In this document: positions 24,505 through 33,548 of the stretch, one piece after another | Layout: every line of letters begins with the position of its first letter | How positions within the stretch are numbered: position 1 is the stretch's first letter | Source: Helicobacter rappini | Lineage (GTDB): Bacteria; Campylobacterota; Campylobacteria; Campylobacterales; Helicobacteraceae | DNA length: 36,827 nt | Assembly (NCBI RefSeq): GCF_900198625.1 | Contig: NZ_FZPK01000048.1 | Span: 1 to 36,827 of the forward strand | Direction of reading: 5' to 3' | Translations under genes and position numbers: made by a program | The notes under the pieces: model-generated | Database searches by the model: none | Told to the model about the DNA's origin: nothing | The model's input: only the letters and a program-made list of their open reading frames with translations

Positions 24505-27500
24505 CTAACGCACATGCGTTTGCAAAAGTATATTTGGCTCTATTTGTATGTATTGTGTGGCAAGGTAGCGTTCAAGCTCTAAGTGGCGATTGAGTATGGG
24601 GAGTGAGTATTCGGCAATGATTCCTTTCTTGCTTAGATAGGCATAAGTCTCTGTTGTGGCAAACTCGCTCTCATCTTGCAAAATTCTCACTAAAGTATCA
24701 GTGTTAATAGAATCTCGAAAGTCTTTTTCATCTTCAAATATAAGTGTAAAATAATCAATATATTTTTCTTTCAATGTTTTTTGAAGTTTCTTGGGCGTGT
24801 CTTTAGTGATATTGGTATTTGAATCTTGTGTAAAATACTCTTTTGTAAAACTAAGTCGCGTTTGTATTTGGAGTAAAAAGCTAATAAGCATAATCACGCA
24901 CACATGGAAAAAATCATCTTTTTCATACACACGCACACACATGCTATATGGCTTTTTTGTTTCATAGATATTATCAAGACTTGCTGTGCGTGCTATATTT
25001 TTTAAAAATTGGCTGTAATTGTGATTAAGATTATAGAGAAACTCAATCTCATCAGCACTCAAAATCCCACTAAAGCAACCAATAATATCCGAATACAAGC
25101 TATTATGCAAAATCACACTATTAGGGCTTGTCTGCACGAGTTTGCCAAGCAAGAGTTTGCTACCAAAGGGCTGCAAATAGCCCGGTGAAAATGTGCGTGG
25201 TGTGCCTGATACAAGCTTTGATTTATACGCACCATTAATACAGATAGATACCTTTAGCTTATTTATCGCATAATTCATTTCAGCTTTATTGTAAGTAAAA
25301 AGGCTAAAGTTTGAAGTGTCTTCTGGCAGGTTTGCAATTAAGTCAGCAAGGCTTGTTTGTGTAACTTGTGAGGGGATAAAAATCTGCTTTGCTACCTCAT
25401 AGATATAAGAATCTGTATAGATTAAAATTTGTGCGTGCAGGCTAAATCGCATATACTGCACTTCTTTTGCTGCTTCATGTATGTCATAAAATGAGCTGAT
25501 AAATATAACACTAACGCCTTTATCCCATACTAAAAAGTTGCTTGTTTTCTCACTTGCCTGTAATTTCATAAAATCTTGTTTTGTAATGATTTCATAATCT
25601 ATAAATTCTTTCTCTCTTGCCCTTTTACTCTCCATTACACATAAAAACGGGCAGAAATCAAATATAGGCGTGAAAAGATAATAAAAGATTCTAGCGATTA
25701 TAGAATCTTCTAAGAATGAGACATTGCCTATCATAATATTACTTGCTATTACTGCGCCAATCTCGTGTATAGCTAACTTTTTTGTATGGATAAAGATATT
25801 TCCAAGTGGCATGAGTAAGACAGATTCTGTCTCTTGCAAGAGTTGCTTATAAGCGTAAGCATAGTATTTAAAGCTATCAAGTAGCATATAGACTTGCTCT
25901 TCATAAATGCTTTGTGGTGTGTTTGGATATAGCTCACAAAGTGTCGCAAAAAGGGCTGGTATGCACTCTTTTAATCGCCCGATGATAGAAGTTATGATAT
26001 TGCTTCTATTTTGCAGAATCTCTTCTTGCATTTTTTGCGCTTTTGCTAATTCTTCTTTTTCTTTCTCTGCATAGAGTGAAAATGTAGCTGGGGCATTATT
26101 CATACTTTGCATATTTAGTCTGTGCATATCTTGTGCGTTTAGGTATAAAATATCTTCTAGCTTATTTGTATTTGGCATAGATATTTGCAGGTTTTCTAAG
26201 TCTTTTAGAAATGAAGTTTGCTTGTTTGTATCAATGGAATCTTTGCTAGATTCTGTATTAGAATCTTTATTAGATAAATTTGCTAAAAGCATCATTTGAG
26301 ATAATACTAAAGGCTTTCTTAGCGTATAGTCAAAGGTTTCAAAGTTATATTGCTGTGTTCGAGTTAAAAGCGTAGAATCTTTTAGGGCATTAAGGCTATA
26401 TTCTTTTTTAATCTCATCTTTTTTACTCTGGGCTAGACTTTGCAGGAAAGCTTTAGACTTTTTCTCCCATTCTTGTTTATTATAAAGCATTGAGATATAA
26501 TCAAGTAAGCCATAGTTAAGACTTGTATGCACCCCCTTTAATCTCAAAGCAATCATATCGCTAAATTGCGTAGTAAAATAGCTTGTGCTAAAAAGCTGTG
26601 CTTCATGCTTAGCTAAGATTCTATACAATGGATAATGAAGATTTGCTTCTATCTCAAAGCGTATTTGCATATCAAGGCTTTTTGCAAGGGCGATAATAAA
26701 CATATTTGTGCTTGTTATATGACAGGTTAGAATCTCTTTATATTGAAAGCATTTTGTAATCAAAGCGATTAAATTACTTCTAGCATTTGCCTTATTTGTA
26801 AAATGTGTATTAATAGAGCGGGTATGTGCGGCTTTAAACTCCATAATATCATAGGTATAGTCTAAGTCTTTTAGCCTTACACATAGCTTTGCCTTATTTT
26901 GAGCACATAGCTTTTTGCTTAAATCAGCGATATAATCTAGGGCTTCCAATGACATAAAATGATAGCTAGGCAAACTTAGCGTAATATCAACAGGATAGCT
27001 AATATTTTTCACCGCATTTTCTATACTCGCTAAAAGCACAAAAAGATTCTCGCAGTCATTATCAAGGATAAGCATTTTTGCATTTGAGTTGTTTAGTAGT
27101 GTTTGGAGATTAGAGCTAAGTTCTGTAATGCGTTGTGTTTGATCTTTAAAATCTATATTTAAGATAAGATTCAAAGGATTTATAATAAGCCCATTTACTT
27201 TATCTTGTGTGAAAAGGTCTAAACAAGTGTTTATAAAAGATTCTATATCGCTTTGTAGGTTTGGAAGTGGTGTAAAAACATAGAGTAAATTCTTTGCTTT
27301 TTTATATGGCTTATATTTTTTTATATTGCTTGTTAGAATCTTATCACAGCCCTTTTTTGTATCCTTTAATAGTGCATGACTTGGCAATATTGAAAAACGA
27401 TAGCAAATAAGTCTAAGCATCTCAAAACTTGAAAAAAAGTGTTTAACAAATAGATTGTCAAGTATGAAATTATCTAAAAAAGCATAGAAATTTTGTGGAA

Positions 27501-27687
27501 TCTCTGAGCCTTTTTCTATGTTTTTAATATGTATCAGCATAAATTGCTCTAAAAAATCCATATCGCTTTTACTTAAGGCTTTAGTGCGATGATAGATTTG
27601 CATATCTTTCTTTCTAATGTATCTTTTTGCGTTATTGAAATATGTTGTTGCGGTTGTGATTATCGCATTTTCATCGTATATAGCCAT
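24505..27687 (-). CDS. Degenerate PutA-like protein (proline dehydrogenase/P5C dehydrogenase paralogue), probably non-catalytic
   Basis: 1060 residues, soluble, one uninterrupted frame; ATG at 27687 has GGAG upstream. By eye it follows epsilonproteobacterial PutA. Residues about 130-420 track the proline dehydrogenase barrel: VRLKDLDYTYD stands where PutA has VRLVKGAYWD, then HFTNKANARSNL, SLDMQIRFEIEANLHYPLY, and SDMIALRLKG where PutA has LVRRL. Residues about 640-900 track the aldehyde dehydrogenase: MPLGNIFIHTKKLAIHEIGA then VIASNIMIGN, later ISSFYDIHEAAKEVQYMRFS running straight from HAQ into ILIY, without the GQ(K/R)CSA catalytic-cysteine motif; LQPFGSKLL replaces RQPFGG. Normal PutA is about 1150-1200 residues. 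The lost active-site residues suggest a structural, regulatory or new role. Alignment was by memory, so the family call is moderate. Confidence 0.55.
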   Translation of the reverse strand: MAIYDENAIITTATTYFNNAKRYIRKKDMQIYHRTKALSKSDMDFLEQFMLIHIKNIEKGSEIPQNFYAFLDNFILDNLFVKHFFSSFEMLRLICYRFSILPSHALLKDTKKGCDKILTSNIKKYKPYKKAKNLLYVFTPLPNLQSDIESFINTCLDLFTQDKVNGLIINPLNLILNIDFKDQTQRITELSSNLQTLLNNSNAKMLILDNDCENLFVLLASIENAVKNISYPVDITLSLPSYHFMSLEALDYIADLSKKLCAQNKAKLCVRLKDLDYTYDIMEFKAAHTRSINTHFTNKANARSNLIALITKCFQYKEILTCHITSTNMFIIALAKSLDMQIRFEIEANLHYPLYRILAKHEAQLFSTSYFTTQFSDMIALRLKGVHTSLNYGLLDYISMLYNKQEWEKKSKAFLQSLAQSKKDEIKKEYSLNALKDSTLLTRTQQYNFETFDYTLRKPLVLSQMMLLANLSNKDSNTESSKDSIDTNKQTSFLKDLENLQISMPNTNKLEDILYLNAQDMHRLNMQSMNNAPATFSLYAEKEKEELAKAQKMQEEILQNRSNIITSIIGRLKECIPALFATLCELYPNTPQSIYEEQVYMLLDSFKYYAYAYKQLLQETESVLLMPLGNIFIHTKKLAIHEIGAVIASNIMIGNVSFLEDSIIARIFYYLFTPIFDFCPFLCVMESKRAREKEFIDYEIITKQDFMKLQASEKTSNFLVWDKGVSVIFISSFYDIHEAAKEVQYMRFSLHAQILIYTDSYIYEVAKQIFIPSQVTQTSLADLIANLPEDTSNFSLFTYNKAEMNYAINKLKVSICINGAYKSKLVSGTPRTFSPGYLQPFGSKLLLGKLVQTSPNSVILHNSLYSDIIGCFSGILSADEIEFLYNLNHNYSQFLKNIARTASLDNIYETKKPYSMCVRVYEKDDFFHVCVIMLISFLLQIQTRLSFTKEYFTQDSNTNITKDTPKKLQKTLKEKYIDYFTLIFEDEKDFRDSINTDTLVRILQDESEFATTETYAYLSKKGIIAEYSLPILNRHLELERYLATQYIQIEPNILLQTHVR

Positions 27688-27820
27688 TAGTTTTTACTCC
27701 ATGCCTTATGTCTTAAACTCATAATGAATTATAGCAAATTAGATTTTATATTTGTAATCAAAGCATAGAGCTAATAAAAGGCAATGTTTTAGATTCTATT
27801 TTCTTTAAAAACGACAATAA

Positions 27821-29371
27821 CTAAAACTCATCTATATCACTTAAATCTATACCTAACACAAGATGCACATAGTCATTAAACTGCCTCTCCGCTTCCTTAC
27901 CATTACCATTACCACTAAATTCCTCTATACCATCATCTCTAAAGATATAGCCTCCATAGAAGATATGTCGATCATACTTTTTCATTACTCGTGGCTTACC
28001 ATCATAAAAATAAACCTCTTTTTGCATACCCCAAAAAGATTCTTTAACAAGGTTTATATTCCCAGACTTATCATAATAAATTTTAATAGGATCTCGTGAG
28101 TCTTCGTACAAACTTGTTGTCTTTTTATTATTTCTATTATAGAATGTTTCCTTATTGCCCCTGATTTCTAGTCTATTTACGCAATATCCATTAAACATAA
28201 AGCAGTTCTTTCCCAAAATCCCAAAACTTAACCCATGCAAATAAACATTTCTAGCACCGCTTATAACGGTTACAATCCCATGTGGCTTACCATCAATGAA
28301 GTTTATTTCATAGCTGTCTTCTTTTGGCGCATGATGGTACATATCCGTAAAAAAGTTTATTTTATCAAGTTTGCCATCTTTATAGTGTCGTATCTCTTTT
28401 TGTTCGCCTGATATATCAAAAATAGTTATACTCCCATCACTAATCCTACCTTCTGTAAATGGCACAATAAGTGGCTCTTTATATTGACTTATCCAAACAT
28501 CACCATGAATCTTATAGTCTTTGAGTGGTATTTCTATATATTTTTCATTGTCCGTATTATTGTTGTAACAACGCAAGATTCCATTGGAAAAATCCTTAGG
28601 CACTAATCGTTCAAATGGCGGTATCATAATCCTTGTGGTAAAGTCATATTTAAGTCCTTCTCTATTTGTCATCATTATAAAATGAGTCCGAAAATCCCAA
28701 ATTATATCTTCACCTTCTGCCAACTCACCAAAATATTTATAATCATATCTTAGCACCCCAAGATTTTTTGTCCTGCCATTTTCCTCGATTTGACAGCCAG
28801 TAATATGTGTCATTTTTGCATACATGGGCTTTGCAATTATCACACAAAAGATAAGACATAATGCAATGCCTGTTGTTATTGCCCCTTTAGTAAAGCCACC
28901 CTCAAAGGTAGGTAATGTGCCAAATCGCTCTGCATCTTTATCTGTAGGCATGAGTGTAAATATAAAAACCACAATATTAAAGCCTAAAATAATAAGTTTT
29001 AATAATATTGCTACTTCTTGATTAAATTCAACTATCAAATCAATGAAAGCTAGACTTATAACAACCAAATAACCAATATAGTAGTATTTAGCGCTAAATC
29101 CCACATCGCGTATTCTCATAGCTCCTCTTACCATACTCATAAAAGCGTATAATAATCCCAACAACATAGCACAGAATTGTATGAATCCAGTATAGTTTTT
29201 TAACTTTGCTGCCAATGTATAAGTGCCAATGTAATTTGCCCATACTAAAAATGACACTATTATCATAATATATATAGCCAACTCAACTAAAACCATAAAC
29301 CAATATGCCTTTCTGGATATTCTAAACACATTGGAATCAGATATGCTGCTAAGGATTTTAAAATATAACAC
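27821..29371 (-). CDS. DUF805-like membrane protein with MORN-like C-terminal region
   Basis: 516 residues. The N-terminal part (1-150) has the DUF805 pattern: FRISRKAYWFMV (GR-SR--YW type), three to four membrane helices, MRIRDVGFSAKYYY and LMPTDKDAERFG. Another membrane helix lies at about 168-186, then a 330-residue soluble part with YxDGKxxx-type strands (HYKDGKLDKINFF, NFIDGKPHGIVTV, YFYDGKPRVMKKY) like YwqK/MORN-2 repeats. The soluble part probably lies outside the membrane; side unknown. GTG at 29371 follows AAGGTG. This combination is not one I know as an established architecture. It sits upstream of the PutA-like gene on the same strand with a 133-bp gap. Confidence 0.65.
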   Translation of the reverse strand: MLYFKILSSISDSNVFRISRKAYWFMVLVELAIYIMIIVSFLVWANYIGTYTLAAKLKNYTGFIQFCAMLLGLLYAFMSMVRGAMRIRDVGFSAKYYYIGYLVVISLAFIDLIVEFNQEVAILLKLIILGFNIVVFIFTLMPTDKDAERFGTLPTFEGGFTKGAITTGIALCLIFCVIIAKPMYAKMTHITGCQIEENGRTKNLGVLRYDYKYFGELAEGEDIIWDFRTHFIMMTNREGLKYDFTTRIMIPPFERLVPKDFSNGILRCYNNNTDNEKYIEIPLKDYKIHGDVWISQYKEPLIVPFTEGRISDGSITIFDISGEQKEIRHYKDGKLDKINFFTDMYHHAPKEDSYEINFIDGKPHGIVTVISGARNVYLHGLSFGILGKNCFMFNGYCVNRLEIRGNKETFYNRNNKKTTSLYEDSRDPIKIYYDKSGNINLVKESFWGMQKEVYFYDGKPRVMKKYDRHIFYGGYIFRDDGIEEFSGNGNGKEAERQFNDYVHLVLGIDLSDIDEF

Positions 29372-29624
29372 AAAACACCTTTTATAAACTTATATTGAAA
29401 GAGTGAAGTATATCGCATATATGATTATAGGAAGCTTAGATGGGTGTTGTTGATGGTTTAAATCTGTATTGATGTCTTTGTTAAAGAGTCTTTTTGTGTT
29501 TGTTATTCTTCTACTTGTTTATTGCTATTGGGAATAGAATCTTGAATTTATATATTGTTATACTTAGTCTTTTAAAAAGGCGAAATATTCTTTTTTAGAA
29601 TCTTTTGTAGATTCTAGATTTTTA

Positions 29625-29654
29625 GATATTTGCCTAAAGGATTAGTATGACAAG
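29625..29654. repeat. Intergenic palindromic repeat, partial unit
   Basis: The distal half of the family: TAGATATTTGCCTAAAGGAT followed by TAGTATGACAAG. It matches the right end of the unit at 33458-33540 in most positions. The left half is eroded or lost. Confidence 0.65.
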
Positions 29655-29701
29655 CGGGAGAGTGAGTATGATAAAATACATTGTTGTTTTGAGACTCTTT
29701 T

Positions 29702-29836
29702 TTGTCATTTTGAGCGTTAGTGAAAAATCTCTATATCTGTCATTTTGAACCTTTGAAAAAAGGCGAAAAATCTCGTTTAGAATCTTTTGAGATTCCATAT
29801 TGATAGATACTTCACCCAAAGGCTTAGTTATGACAA
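29702..29836. repeat. Intergenic palindromic repeat, long unit
   Basis: Begins TTGTCATTTTGAGC and ends CCCAAAGGCTTAG then TTATGACAA; the termini are complementary (TTGTCAT/ATGACAA). A second internal start (CTGTCATTTTGAACC at about 29737) suggests a nested or tandem insertion of the same repeat. Confidence 0.65.
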
Positions 29837-29919
29837 TTACTAGGTTTTAGTTTCTAATTCCATTTGGTGCATTTTGACAAAACTTTAGAATCTGTTTTTA
29901 TATATTCACACTTTTTTTG

Positions 29920-29925
29920 TATAAT
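29920..29925 (+). promoter_or_regulatory. -10 box for pgi
   Basis: TATAAT after a seven-T run (CTTTTTTTGTATAAT), 54 bp upstream of the pgi ATG. T-rich DNA ahead of the -10 box and no -35 is the usual form in these bacteria. Confidence 0.6.
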
Positions 29926-29979
29926 AAAAGATTTATCACAGCGTTTTAAATCTTAAATTTCACAAAAGCAGGAAATCTC

Positions 29980-31242
29980 ATGGTAAAGTTTCACTTAGGT
30001 TTTAACAATCTAGCTATAAATACAGATGAGTCTAAGAGTGAGAGAGATGAAATCTTTACAAAATTACTCAATGAAAAAAAGCAGCAAGAAAGCGGCTACT
30101 ACAATCTCCCCTATGAGACAAAAGCCCTGCAAGATTCCCTTGCATATATGCAGCATAATAGTGCGGTGCTAAAGGATCTCACGCATATTGTAATCATTGG
30201 CATAGGTGGCAGCTCACTTGGCTTAAAAGCTATTGATACAATGTTGTATCACTTGCCACACAGAAATAATATCGCAGTGAAATTTTTAGAGCATACAGAC
30301 CCACTAAAGATACAAAAATCACTGAAAAAAATTCGACTTCACACTACACTTTTTATTGTGATTTCAAAGTCTGGCATGACGATTGAGACTACTTCTTTGA
30401 TGAAATATTGCATTTGGCGGTATAATCTTTTGGAATCTTGTGTGAAAAATCGCTTACTCATCATCACAGATACAAACTCGCCACTTGATACATGGGCAAA
30501 GCAAAATGGCGTATATAGTGTTGGGATTGAAAGCAATATTGGTGGGCGATTTAGTGTGCTTAGTGCGGTTGGAATCTTGCCTTTAATGCTGCTTGGCTAT
30601 AAGGTAGATTCTATACTTAAAGGGGCAAGAGATTTGCAAGACTCTTTTCTTAAAAGAGAGGAAGAGCATATTTTAGAAAAAGCACAATTTATGGCAAAAA
30701 ATCACGATACTTTACCGATGAATATTTTGTTTTCATATTCGAGTTCTTTTAGGGATTTTAATCTTTGGTATGTGCAGCTATGGGGGGAGAGCTTAGGCAA
30801 GATTGATGGGGATTCTAAAAAGATTGGCTTAACGCCTATTAGCCTTATAGGTAGCATTGATCAGCATTCATTTTTGCAGCTTATTTTAGAGGGTAAGCAG
30901 GATAAAACCATTACTTTTTTAGGTATTAAAGAAGAGGGGTATAATGAGCTTGTAATACCTGATATAAAATTGCAAGGATTAGAGCAGACTGATTTTGTAA
31001 ATACAATTTCTTTTGCTAAACTGCTTGCGACACAAAAAAAGGCTACAATGCGTGTTTTGCAAGATGAAGGTTTGCCTATTGACTGCATTGAGATTGATTT
31101 ATTAAATGAAGAAAATATCGGCTGTCTTATCATGTATTATGAGCTACTCACTTCTGCTGTTGGCTGCATTTTTGGCATACAGACTTATAATCAACCCGCA
31201 GTTGAAAGAGGTAAAAAGCTTTTGTGCGAAATGCTTAAATAG
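29980..31242 (+). CDS. pgi: Glucose-6-phosphate isomerase, short form
   Basis: A 420-residue enzyme that interconverts glucose 6-phosphate and fructose 6-phosphate in the cytosol. IIGIGGSSLGLKAID (72-86), the phosphate-binding ISKSGMTIETT (128-138), GGRFSVLSAVGILP, LWGESLGK with the catalytic Glu, and QHSFLQLILEG with the catalytic His are present, and the C-terminal QPAVERGKK contains the active-site Lys. H. pylori Pgi is about 545 residues; the short form is like Campylobacter and Wolinella enzymes. ATG at 29980 follows AGGAAATCTC. It stands alone between two minus-strand blocks. Confidence 0.95.
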   Translation: MVKFHLGFNNLAINTDESKSERDEIFTKLLNEKKQQESGYYNLPYETKALQDSLAYMQHNSAVLKDLTHIVIIGIGGSSLGLKAIDTMLYHLPHRNNIAVKFLEHTDPLKIQKSLKKIRLHTTLFIVISKSGMTIETTSLMKYCIWRYNLLESCVKNRLLIITDTNSPLDTWAKQNGVYSVGIESNIGGRFSVLSAVGILPLMLLGYKVDSILKGARDLQDSFLKREEEHILEKAQFMAKNHDTLPMNILFSYSSSFRDFNLWYVQLWGESLGKIDGDSKKIGLTPISLIGSIDQHSFLQLILEGKQDKTITFLGIKEEGYNELVIPDIKLQGLEQTDFVNTISFAKLLATQKKATMRVLQDEGLPIDCIEIDLLNEENIGCLIMYYELLTSAVGCIFGIQTYNQPAVERGKKLLCEMLK

Positions 31243-31290
31243 TTGGATAATCTTTACGATAGTGCAACAAATTTTATACACCTATGCATG

Positions 31291-31312
31291 AAGATTAATC
31301 TTTTCTTTTTTT
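31291..31312 (+). terminator. Weak terminator after pgi
   Basis: AAGAT-TA-ATCTT followed by a T-rich run (TTCTTTTTTT), 48 bp beyond the pgi stop. The stem is short and AT-only except one pair. Confidence 0.3.
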
Positions 31313-31485
31313 GCTATGACTTGAACCAGCATTTGCAATGTTAGGTAAAGTGAAATAACTTGAATGTGTGCTAAAATAGGCATTTTATCTATGACCTTAA
31401 TACGACAAGATTCTGCAAAAATAAAAGAGTAAGATAAAATATATTGGGGGTGTAGTAATATTTGCTTTTATAATTTAGGTTTTAA

Positions 31486-32385
31486 TTAAGATTCAATCTG
31501 TCCCCAGCCGAGCTTTTCTCTTAATCGCATGAAATAGAAGTTTGGCGTGAGTTCTACAAGATGTGCGTTGTGTTCTGCAGTTTTAATACAAATGACACTA
31601 TCTTTTGGCATAGAGATTCTTTGTTGCCCATCGCATATCAGTGTGCCAGCATTCTTAAATTTCAATTCAATAATAAAGGAATCATCAAGGATTAATGGTC
31701 TTTGTGTTAAAGAATGCGCACATATAGGCGTGAGCAATACATTACGACAATTTGGATACACAAGACTTCCACCAGCAGATACATTGTATGCACTAGAGCC
31801 AGTTGGTGTTGCTACAAGTAGCCCATCTAATCGGTAGTGATTAAACAATACACCCTCAATTGATGCTTCAATCTCCAACATACCGCTAACACCAGCCCTT
31901 GATAGCAAAAACTCATTTAGGGCGACAAATGGCTGTGGAATCTCTAGCCCCCCATTTTCCTGCATATCGCTTTTCTTTACATAGCCCTCTAGCATAAGAT
32001 GCTTATTGATACCATATTCTCCATGCTTTATGCGAGGGATAAGGTTATCTATCTCATGTGGTAATGCAATGGTTAAGTATCCAAGCCTACCAGAATTTAT
32101 ACCAAGTATAGGCACATTGCTGCCATAGCTTTGATTTGCAACAGATAAAAGTGTGCCATCTCCACCGATACTAAATAGCATATCTACATGCTTACATAGA
32201 TACTGCATATCATAGCTTTCAATGGATTCTAAATCTAGCATTTTCGCACTAGAAGATTCTAGCATAACTTGTATATTTGCCTTTTCTAACTTCTTTTGTA
32301 TCTCTAAGAAAATAGGCTTTATATGAGTGCTTTGGGGACGCAAGATGATGCCTACTTTTTCTACATTGCGTTCTTTTTGCTCCAT
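31486..32385 (-). CDS. nadK: NAD kinase
   Basis: A 299-residue cytosolic kinase that phosphorylates NAD to NADP. It has the family signature GGDGTLL at 74-80, NSGRLGYLT, the NE motif in ALNEFLLSR, and the glycine-rich DGLLVATPTGSSAYNVSAGG. Length and motif order are standard. ATG at 32385 follows AAGGATAATAC. It starts 19 bp after the J-domain gene on the same strand, so the two are probably co-transcribed. Confidence 0.96.
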   Translation of the reverse strand: MEQKERNVEKVGIILRPQSTHIKPIFLEIQKKLEKANIQVMLESSSAKMLDLESIESYDMQYLCKHVDMLFSIGGDGTLLSVANQSYGSNVPILGINSGRLGYLTIALPHEIDNLIPRIKHGEYGINKHLMLEGYVKKSDMQENGGLEIPQPFVALNEFLLSRAGVSGMLEIEASIEGVLFNHYRLDGLLVATPTGSSAYNVSAGGSLVYPNCRNVLLTPICAHSLTQRPLILDDSFIIELKFKNAGTLICDGQQRISMPKDSVICIKTAEHNAHLVELTPNFYFMRLREKLGWGQIES

Positions 32386-32404
32386 GTATTATCCTTGATT
32401 CTGG

Positions 32405-33184
32405 CTAGTTTGTATGCAAATGTTCTGTGCGTTTAATCGTCTTATATGCTTCTGTAATCTTATGGAATTTTGTCGTATAGTCTAGAATCTCTTTTTCATT
32501 TTCACCATAAAAATTATCGGGGTGATATTCTCTTGCTAGTTTGAGATAACGCTTTTTCACAAGCTCAAAATCATCGCCAAATTGAGAATCTAAAATCGCA
32601 TAACACTGCCTAAGCTCTTTTTCTTGCGAGGTCAAAAATGTGATCTCATCAGCATTAAAATCGCTATATTCAAAGGATAGCACTATGTTATGTATAATGC
32701 GATTGCCAATAAATCTCATAACGCTTTCCCAAAAAAACTCATTGCCTGATTGTAAATAAATTTCATTTTGACTCATGCCTATGTAGTGAGAGCCAAACAT
32801 TGCCTTTATATAGCGTTCTGCCACTCTGTTGCGTTTGCTTAGTGTGAGAATAATGCGAGAAGTGCCAATCATTTGAATTTTTACGCGAATTCTCTCTAAT
32901 AGGTCAGTAGATTTTACCATCTTTATGCGTATGGGTAAATGGCTATTTGCTAGGGCAAATTCTAATTCAGTATTGTCGTTTGGGTCATAGTGATTTGCCG
33001 CATGATAGCACCAATTAATAAGATAGTTTTTCTTAACTATCTCACCATCATCGAGAATCAAAACAGAGCTTGATAATCTATAATTGCGACTAAAATGCTT
33101 TTTTGCATAAGAAAGCACTTTTGGTAGAATCTTGCTATCTTCAGCAAGCTTTATTTGCACATATTTGTCGCAACAAGAAATCAT
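32405..33184 (-). CDS. Protein with C-terminal J domain
   Basis: 259 residues. The last 70 (YAILDSQFGDDFELVKKRYLKLAREYHPDNFYGEN...FHKITEAYKTIKR) form a J domain with the HPD motif that stimulates DnaK-type chaperones. The first 185 residues are a unique region seen only in Campylobacterota J proteins as far as I know; its client is unknown. GTG at 33187 and ATG at 33184 are adjacent; AGGG lies seven bases before the ATG, which I prefer. It is followed after 19 bp by nadK. Confidence 0.85.
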   Translation of the reverse strand: MISCCDKYVQIKLAEDSKILPKVLSYAKKHFSRNYRLSSSVLILDDGEIVKKNYLINWCYHAANHYDPNDNTELEFALANSHLPIRIKMVKSTDLLERIRVKIQMIGTSRIILTLSKRNRVAERYIKAMFGSHYIGMSQNEIYLQSGNEFFWESVMRFIGNRIIHNIVLSFEYSDFNADEITFLTSQEKELRQCYAILDSQFGDDFELVKKRYLKLAREYHPDNFYGENEKEILDYTTKFHKITEAYKTIKRTEHLHTN

Positions 33185-33187
33185 CAC

Positions 33188-33548
33188 TTCACCCTAAAAA
33201 CCCTAAAGCATATCTATCTATTGATAATAATATAATTATACAGATTCTAAAAGATTATAGCAAAATTATGCAAAGATAACCCCTACGCCTAATCTTATCA
33301 AACATAAATCATAGCCTTAGATTCTAATAAGGCTTCATGGTTATTTCTAAAAGTAGCATTTTTCATTCCAAATATCTTAAACTCACTAGTCTCTAGATTC
33401 TAGCAAAATGCAACTCCAAAGCCTTGCATCCACTCATAAAGATAGAGAATCTGAAATCTTGTCATATTGAGCGCGTAAGCACGAAATATCTTTTTTAGAT
33501 TTCGTGCTAGATACTTCGCCTAAAGGCTTAGTATGACAAGCAGTTGTT
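33188..33548. other. Intergenic region holding one palindromic repeat
   Basis: About 360 bp between waaF and the J-domain gene with no gene. It contains three AGATTC/GAATCT words in the first 270 bp and the complete repeat unit at 33458-33540, which ends just before the waaF stop codon on the opposite side. Confidence 0.6.
33458..33540. repeat. Intergenic palindromic repeat, complete unit
   Basis: The 83-bp element is bounded by perfect 9-bp inverted ends, CTTGTCATA (33458-33466) and TATGACAAG (33532-33540). Inside is a 10-bp stem AGCACGAAAT/ATTTCGTGCT (33478-33487 and 33499-33508) and a small GCC-TAAA-GGC hairpin (33518-33527). The ends match the units at 29625-29836. Confidence 0.8.

Larger units (their letters stand above)
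29372..29979. other. Intergenic region with repeat units and the pgi promoter
   Basis: 608 bp without a gene. It contains two units of the TGTCAT...ATGACA repeat family (about 29625-29654 and 29702-29836), six AGATTC/GAATCT words between 29530 and 29890, and the pgi -10 box at 29920-29925. The only open frame of length is made of repeat sequence. Confidence 0.65.

Noticed and set aside
29634-29819. 61-codon minus-strand frame between the DUF805 gene and pgi
   Set aside because: Its peptide is a translation of the intergenic palindromic repeats.
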